Of a stretch of DNA of 17,317 bases, positions 12,904-17,317 are shown piece after piece. Source of the stretch: BOG-908 sp964244695 (lineage in GTDB: Bacteria > Pseudomonadota > Alphaproteobacteria > Acetobacterales > Acetobacteraceae); NCBI GenBank assembly GCA_964244695.1, contig CAXTJZ010000059.1:1-17317 (forward strand). The letters are read 5' to 3'. A model generated the notes under the pieces. The model ran no database searches. It was not told the origin of the DNA and was given only the letters and a program-made list of their open reading frames with translations. Both the position numbers and the translations under genes were made by a program. The stretch's first letter is position 1, and every line of letters begins with the position of its first letter.

Positions 12904-14043
12904 TCAGTCGAAGGTCCTGTTGCCCAATCGTCGAATCGCAGCCTCGCTGACCTTGACGTCGTCCACATTGGCGAGCTTCTCGCGATCTTTCACGAGGGCG
13001 CGGTAGAACTCTCCCTTCGACACCGGCGCCACGTCCGCGATGATTGTCCAATGGTCACCGTGATCGAGGCTTTCGAAGACTTGCCCGTCGGTGTCTGCCG
13101 TGTACAGACTTGCTCCATCGGCATGCGCCTCAATGGACAGCGCGCTGAACAGCGCACGCTGCCCGTCCGGCAGTCCGCCAAGCAGCCGCTCCCAGGTGTT
13201 CCCGCCATCGCGGCTACGGGCGATCTTGCCGCGCGCCCGGCCGCGTGCGTACCAGTGACGCGGCCAGCCGTCGCCCGCCGCCAGAAAGAGCTCGTCTGGT
13301 GCGTCAGGGTTCAGCACGAAAGCATCGGGATAGTCCGCATTCGGCGGCATCGGGTTGCGGCGCCACGTGGCGCCGTCATTCTCGCTCGACACCACCCCCA
13401 CGATCCCGTTTGCCACGATGAGCCGCCCTGGACGATCGGGGTGGACAAGAACGCGGTGAATGTCGCACTCGACCGGCTCAGGCTCGACGATGAGTTCGGA
13501 AAAGCTCTCGCCAAAATCACGGGAGACCAGAAGGCTGCCGATCTCTATGCCGACCAGGAGCCGGTCGCCGTCGAGGACAATCTCTTTCACGTGCCCTACA
13601 TTGGGCGGGGGCGGAAAGCTCCAATGAGGCGTGCTCGCCACCTTACGCAGGGCCGGAAGCGGGCGCCAGGACTCGCCGTCGTTCTCGCTGATGTAGACAT
13701 GCGCAGGCAACGACCCGATGCAGACGACATCTCGGCCCATAAGCCGGCCGCCCCGGGCGGCCCAGAGGTCATAATGGGCGAGTCCCCTGTTGCACCATTC
13801 CCAGGAGGTGCCGCCGTCCCGGCTGCGAGCAACCCCGATGCCGTGCGACGCTGCGAACACCGTGCCGTTCGGCGTGGCCGTCAGGGCGCTTATGTAGCAG
13901 CCGCGCAAACCTTTTCGCACGACTTTCCAACGCCCCTTTTCTTTATGCAGGACAGCGACTCCGTCGACAGTTCCAACTATCAAGACGTCGGACGCTACCG
14001 GTGACCTGTGCATGCTGGTGCCGCCATTGGACAGCAGGATCAT
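12904..14043 (-). CDS. Asp-box (BNR) beta-propeller protein
   Basis: This protein of about 379 residues has six Asp-box repeats of the form S-x-D-x-G-x-T/S-W/F: SRDGGTSW, SENDGESW, SRDFGESF, SENDGATW, SRDGGNTW and SLDHGDHW, at roughly residues 74, 119, 174, 220, 277 and 325. The spacing of 45-57 residues is that of the blades of a sialidase- or sortilin-like propeller. The catalytic arginine triad and nucleophilic tyrosine of sialidases are not evident, so hydrolase activity should not be assumed. There is no signal peptide. ATG 14043 with GGGAA nearby is preferred; TTG 14076 extends the frame and ATG 14013 shortens it. It is the last gene of the minus-strand operon, 123 bp after the aldolase. 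The function is unknown; scaffolding, substrate binding or an unusual lyase role are all open. Confidence 0.8.
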   Translation of the reverse strand: MILLSNGGTSMHRSPVASDVLIVGTVDGVAVLHKEKGRWKVVRKGLRGCYISALTATPNGTVFAASHGIGVARSRDGGTSWEWCNRGLAHYDLWAARGGRLMGRDVVCIGSLPAHVYISENDGESWRPLPALRKVASTPHWSFPPPPNVGHVKEIVLDGDRLLVGIEIGSLLVSRDFGESFSELIVEPEPVECDIHRVLVHPDRPGRLIVANGIVGVVSSENDGATWRRNPMPPNADYPDAFVLNPDAPDELFLAAGDGWPRHWYARGRARGKIARSRDGGNTWERLLGGLPDGQRALFSALSIEAHADGASLYTADTDGQVFESLDHGDHWTIIADVAPVSKGEFYRALVKDREKLANVDDVKVSEAAIRRLGNRTFD

Positions 14044-14166
14044 GGTTTTCCCATCAACATGGACCGTGAACGCCAATCATGGCGTCGGGCATTTGCAAGC
14101 TTGCGTATGCCACTCCGTCAAAGCTACCGAGATACCTGCGGGGCGCGCTGACCAGGCGCTGTGACG

Positions 14167-14955
14167 TCAACGTTCATCTGGCTGCCCCCTGTATTCATCG
14201 AGTGCCTGTTGCGCCGCGCGTATCAGAAAGCCCTGATCACTGGACAGGACGAAAGCCGTGGCGCCCAGTTTGCCCATCGCGACGGCATCGGTTTTGTTCG
14301 ATGGCAACACCATGACGGGAAGGCCGGCGCTCATCGCCGCGCCCGCGATGCGTTCTACTGCCTGGTGCACCGCCGGGTCGGTGAGACTGTCCATCGCCAT
14401 CGACAGAGCAAGATCGCCACGGCCGACGAAGAACCCGTCCAGTCCCGGCACCGCTGCGATCTCTTCCAGATGGTCGAGCGCGGACACATCCTCGATCATG
14501 GCGATGCAGGTGACGAGCCGGTCGGCTTCGGCAATCAGTTGTCGCATGCCGAACACGCCGTAGCCGCCCGCGCGGGTGGTGTTGGAAAAACCTCGTTTGC
14601 CGCCGTGGTAGCGGCACGCCGCCACGATCTCCTGCGCACGCGCCGCGCAATCGACGTGCGGCACCAGCACGCCCGTGGCGCCGCAATCCAGCGCCGAGAG
14701 GATGCTTGACGCGCTACCCTCTGCCACCCTGACCAGCGCTGCCATGTCCGTCGCGCGCGCAGCCAGGATCATCGTGTCGATCATCGTGCGGTCGAGCGGC
14801 GCGTGCTCCGCATCGAGAATCACGAAGTCAAAGCCGAGGCGGCCAAGCATCTCTGTTGCATGCGGGGACGGCGTCTTGACGAACGTGCCCACCAATCGAT
14901 TGCGGTCGCGCAGGCGTTCGCGAAACGTGGGCCCGCACGGAGCCTGGTTGGTCAT
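14167..14955 (-). CDS. HpcH/HpaI family class II aldolase
   Basis: This 262-residue cytoplasmic TIM-barrel enzyme belongs to the family that cleaves 4-hydroxy-2-oxo acids into pyruvate (or a relative) and an aldehyde, using a divalent metal. Markers are LVGTFVKTPSP (21-31), the DAEHAP loop with the catalytic base His51 (48-53), Arg76 in ALVRVAEG, the GATGVLVPHV strand (92-101), GGKRGFSNTTRAGGYG (118-133), Glu155 in AMIEDVSAL and Asp181 in FFVGRGDLALSM. Glu155 and Asp181 are the expected metal ligands. Length is normal. No strong ribosome binding site precedes ATG 14955, so translation may depend on the 151-bp leader behind the cupin gene. In a meta-cleavage pathway this enzyme would carry out the final carbon-carbon split; 2-keto-3-deoxy-sugar-acid aldolases look similar. 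Confidence 0.92.
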   Translation of the reverse strand: MTNQAPCGPTFRERLRDRNRLVGTFVKTPSPHATEMLGRLGFDFVILDAEHAPLDRTMIDTMILAARATDMAALVRVAEGSASSILSALDCGATGVLVPHVDCAARAQEIVAACRYHGGKRGFSNTTRAGGYGVFGMRQLIAEADRLVTCIAMIEDVSALDHLEEIAAVPGLDGFFVGRGDLALSMAMDSLTDPAVHQAVERIAGAAMSAGLPVMVLPSNKTDAVAMGKLGATAFVLSSDQGFLIRAAQQALDEYRGQPDER

Positions 14956-15106
14956 GCGGATTTATCGCCTGGCGCCGGAACGCAGTCCGTCTCCGCGTAT
15001 CTCTTCTCGTCGGATACACCCTGCGTATGTGCAGCGTCTCGCCCATGACGGCACGAGCAGAACCTGCCTGCTGCTTTTGGTGGGAACAAGGAGTCTCCCC
15101 TCCTCT

Positions 15107-16012
15107 TCAAGGCATCGGGTAGTCATCAGCGTTCAGCACCCAGCCTGCCTTCTGCGAGAAGTCCAGTCGTGGTGGGCAGAACAGGTCCACCAATTGATTG
15201 CGCCCGGTGCCGCAGGCTTCCGTCGTGTGTATCGCGGGCGGTGGGATGAAGGTCACGGACGGCGTGCCGCAGTGCTCGTGCTCGTCGGGCCGCCAGGCCG
15301 CCTTGTTTGTGGTCCAGGGCCAGCGGAGATGGTGGATGAACTCGCCTTCCACGGCCAATGACCCCTGTTCGAAATCTTCGTGATGATGCGGTGACAATTT
15401 GCCCGGGTCGCGCGGTCCGTCGAAGTGATCCAGCCAATTGATCATGATAGTCGTGCACCGCCATATCCGGCCGAAACGGCCAGGCGCGGGAGGCACGTCC
15501 AGGCTGTAGGCGCGTATACGCAAACCGCCGGCCGGTGCGGGCCAGTCGACCAGCGGCGCCACGGTCGGGCGCGCTGCCGCGTAGGCGCCGGCGTTGCAGC
15601 ACGCAGCAGCCAAGTCGGCCGCGCGGGTGGTCAGGACACGTAACACCCTGCCCGGCGCCAGCAGACGCACCGTGCTGTCGCCCGGCGGCACGAAAACAAG
15701 ATGGTAGCCCTCGACGATTTGCGTCACGCCGCCGGCGGACACCGCGATCCGGGTAGAGCGCTCCGGCAGCAGGATTGCGTATTCGTCGGGCTGGGCGGTC
15801 CGTGCCAGCGTTGCTCCTGCTTCAGCTTCCGTGTAGGCCAGCAGGAAGTTATGTCCGCGGCCCAGCCAGCTACGCGCACCCCTCTCCGCTTCTGCGGGAT
15901 CGGTCTGATAGAAGCGCAGGTAGTCGGCGGCGTCGAACATGGCGGGCATGGGCGCACGGGGTGGGGCTGCCACTGTGGCCAGTGCTGCGCGCGGGTCACT
16001 CGTGTGGTACAT
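15107..16012 (-). CDS. Double-cupin protein of unknown function
   Basis: This 301-residue protein looks like two cupin-type barrels. The N-terminal one (about 55-130) has EYAILLPERSTRIAVSAGG and EGYHLVFVPPGDSTVRLLAPGRVLRVLTT but few histidines. The C-terminal one (about 185-285) has a histidine-rich candidate metal site: PHHHEDFEQGSLAVEGEF (208-224), DEHEHCG (243-249) and IPPPAIHTTEA (256-266). A metal centre therefore probably sits only in the second barrel, as in many bicupin dioxygenases and isomerases. The ATG at 16012 has AAGGAGG four bases upstream, which settles the start over a longer frame from 16042. It lies 36 bp after the NTF2-like gene in the minus-strand operon. No specific reaction can be assigned. 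Confidence 0.75.
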   Translation of the reverse strand: MYHTSDPRAALATVAAPPRAPMPAMFDAADYLRFYQTDPAEAERGARSWLGRGHNFLLAYTEAEAGATLARTAQPDEYAILLPERSTRIAVSAGGVTQIVEGYHLVFVPPGDSTVRLLAPGRVLRVLTTRAADLAAACCNAGAYAAARPTVAPLVDWPAPAGGLRIRAYSLDVPPAPGRFGRIWRCTTIMINWLDHFDGPRDPGKLSPHHHEDFEQGSLAVEGEFIHHLRWPWTTNKAAWRPDEHEHCGTPSVTFIPPPAIHTTEACGTGRNQLVDLFCPPRLDFSQKAGWVLNADDYPMP

Positions 16013-16048
16013 TGAACCTCCTTGCTGGCGGCACCTTGGCAAAAGGCT

Positions 16049-16561
16049 TCACGGCTTGCCCTGAACGGAAGCTGAGTTCTTCAGTCCCGATCGTTCCAGA
16101 GCGGGGTTGGTCACGGGCGTGCCGCCTTCGAACCACGGCTCGAACCTGCGATGGGCGACGCGCCAGCTTCCCTGGTCATCAAGGACGCAGCGGTCCGTCA
16201 TGAACGAGATCTGGATCGGCGGATGGGTCGGCAGCACAGGCACGCCGTCTGCCGCGTAGAGGGCCAGGTACCAAGTGCAAATCGCCTCTGCCTCGCCTAC
16301 AATCTCGACACGGAAATTGCTGACGCTGTGAACGGCGATCCTCGGTCCACGGTCCAGGCGATACTGGTAGAAGGCACGTATCTCTTCCCGGCCGCGATAC
16401 ATGTTGCGGGACGCCTCGAAGATTGCGTCCTCCGTGTAGTAGTCGGGCGCGTTGCGTCCCCAGTTGGTGTCCACGTCGTGCCAGTAGTCGATCAGCAGGG
16501 CATGGAGTTCCTGAGTCAGCCGCAACCTGTCCAGGCGGGCCAAGCCTGTCCCGATTGCCAT
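16049..16561 (-). CDS. NTF2/SnoaL-like protein (cone-shaped alpha+beta barrel)
   Basis: These 170 residues show the pattern of the NTF2-like superfamily: N-terminal helices (RLRLTQELHALLIDYWHDVD), YYTEDAIFEASRNMYRGREEIRAFYQYRLDRG with the usual acidic residue after the first strand, and the long strands VHSVSNFRVEIVGEAEAICTWYLALYAADG and RVAHRRFEPWFEGG. Members include SnoaL-type cyclases, dehydratases, ketosteroid isomerase and the beta subunits of ring-hydroxylating dioxygenases. No dioxygenase alpha subunit is present, so a stand-alone role is more likely. Its ATG is only 3 bp after the DUF3500 stop codon, indicating translational coupling. Residues after about 145 form an ordinary-looking polar tail. 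Confidence 0.82.
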   Translation of the reverse strand: MAIGTGLARLDRLRLTQELHALLIDYWHDVDTNWGRNAPDYYTEDAIFEASRNMYRGREEIRAFYQYRLDRGPRIAVHSVSNFRVEIVGEAEAICTWYLALYAADGVPVLPTHPPIQISFMTDRCVLDDQGSWRVAHRRFEPWFEGGTPVTNPALERSGLKNSASVQGKP

Positions 16562-16564
16562 CGG

Positions 16565-17317
16565 CTACCCGTTCCCTTCAGCGTTCTCGTGTTGGCGTCG
16601 AGATGGTTGGCCGTGCGGAACGTGCTTGGGTTGCGCGCGGTGCTGCCGTAGTAGATTCATGCCGTAATCGTTGCCGTTGGGCGTACGGACGAGCGTGTGC
16701 GCGTGGAACCGTTCCGGGTCGGTGTTGCCCAGAAACACGCCGGCATGATGGTCGAACTCGATGAGAACGACGGGGCTGTGAATCTTGTAGTAGAACGGGG
16801 TCTTCTCGATGTCCGTGCTGCCGATCCAGGCGAACCACGTATTGTTGAGGTGGCTGCCGATCCCGCTCATCCAAACATCGGCGTGCTCCTTGGGAAGGCG
16901 GGCGGCGTAGAGTGCGATTATGTCGAGCAGCAGGCCGCGTTGCGCCTCGTCGAGCTCCGCAGCGCAAACGCCCTCGTAGGGCAGCACGAGGTTGTCCTTG
17001 CCGGCACCGCCACGCGTACGGCCGTCCCACAGCCCGGCCAAGTGTTCGGGCAAGCCCGTCATCGATCCATGCAGCACGGCGCGGGCATGCTGTTGCTCAG
17101 AGAGGGCGCGGATCAGCCGCAATCCACACGATTCTTCCTCGTTGAAGACGCGCAGGCCGGCAAATGGCCCGGTTTGGTCATCCGAGACTTGCGGCTCTGC
17201 GCCCATGAAGGCAGGCGTCAGCACGAGCTGCGTGCCGATTACGGTGACATTGAGGTCGAGATGGTGGCCGGCAATCTGCCAGCCCCAGGGTTCGTCAAGT
17301 GACGGCACGCCGAACAG
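16565..17317 (-). CDS. DUF3500 family protein, N-terminus beyond the window edge
   Basis: The frame is open from the right edge (first visible residues LFGVPSLDEPWGWQ) to the TAG at 16565, giving 250 visible residues. Recognised DUF3500 features are PWGWQIAGHHLDLNVTVIG, LVLTPAFMGAEPQV, a leucine-rich middle with LDEAQRGLLLDIIALYAARLP, and the C-terminal FDHHAGVFLGNTDPERFHAHTLVRTPNGNDYG. The many histidines suggest metal binding, but the family has no established biochemical function that I can name. A GTG at 17308 lies inside conserved sequence and is not the start. The last 25 residues are polar and probably disordered. It is the first visible gene of the minus-strand operon. Confidence 0.85.
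   Translation of the reverse strand: MFGVPSLDEPWGWQIAGHHLDLNVTVIGTQLVLTPAFMGAEPQVSDDQTGPFAGLRVFNEEESCGLRLIRALSEQQHARAVLHGSMTGLPEHLAGLWDGRTRGGAGKDNLVLPYEGVCAAELDEAQRGLLLDIIALYAARLPKEHADVWMSGIGSHLNNTWFAWIGSTDIEKTPFYYKIHSPVVLIEFDHHAGVFLGNTDPERFHAHTLVRTPNGNDYGMNLLRQHRAQPKHVPHGQPSRRQHENAEGNG

Noticed and set aside
14461..14540. Near match TGAC-GAGCCG-GTCG to the operator dyad
   Set aside because: It has one half-site mismatch and lies inside the aldolase coding sequence, so it was not counted as a copy.

Overview
The window is GC-rich DNA (apart from a few AT-rich gaps) and reads as an accessory catabolic region of a Gram-negative bacterium. The protein families and codon use fit a betaproteobacterium of the Burkholderiales, possibly the Alcaligenaceae. 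That placement is an inference from family content; there is no rRNA or marker gene to confirm it. No tRNA, rRNA, CRISPR array, transposase or integrase was seen.

Layout. (1) Positions 1-196 are a probable divergent regulatory region with two perfect inverted repeats, followed by a fumarylacetoacetase-family hydrolase (197-1054, +). (2) A MhpA-like flavin monooxygenase (1089-2585, -) is divergent from a run of + genes: a BKACE beta-keto acid cleavage enzyme (2845-3771), a cytochrome P450 (3832-5049) and a type I extradiol dioxygenase of the VOC fold (5248-6141). (3) An amidohydrolase (6400-7962, -) diverges across a 501-bp gap from an aromatic-acid MFS transporter (8464-9798) and a second flavin monooxygenase (9856-10983), followed by a metallo-beta-lactamase-fold hydrolase (11215-12101, interrupted by an assembly gap) and a solute-binding-fold protein with no signal peptide (12159-12890). 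(4) A minus-strand operon enters from the right edge: DUF3500 protein (cut by the edge), NTF2/SnoaL-like protein, double-cupin protein, HpcH/HpaI aldolase and an Asp-box beta-propeller protein (down to 12904).

How the genes may work together (inference). The set reads as uptake and degradation of an aromatic acid. The MFS transporter imports it, the P450 and flavin monooxygenases demethylate or hydroxylate the ring, the VOC dioxygenase opens it, the FAH-family and HpcH/HpaI enzymes hydrolyse and aldol-cleave the products, and BKACE processes a beta-keto acid with a CoA thioester. The substrate cannot be read from the sequence. No ferredoxin or reductase for the P450 and no complete regulator is present.

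Most noteworthy. (a) A dyad TGAC-N6-GTCA occurs four times, only in intergenic promoter regions, suggesting one regulator for three loci of the cluster. (b) Three AT-rich gaps, each just after a + strand gene, carry related inverted-repeat elements of a REPIN- or MITE-like kind. (c) The 100-N gap is flanked by an exact 55-bp duplication. Collapsing it restores one intact reading frame, so the gap is an assembly artefact.
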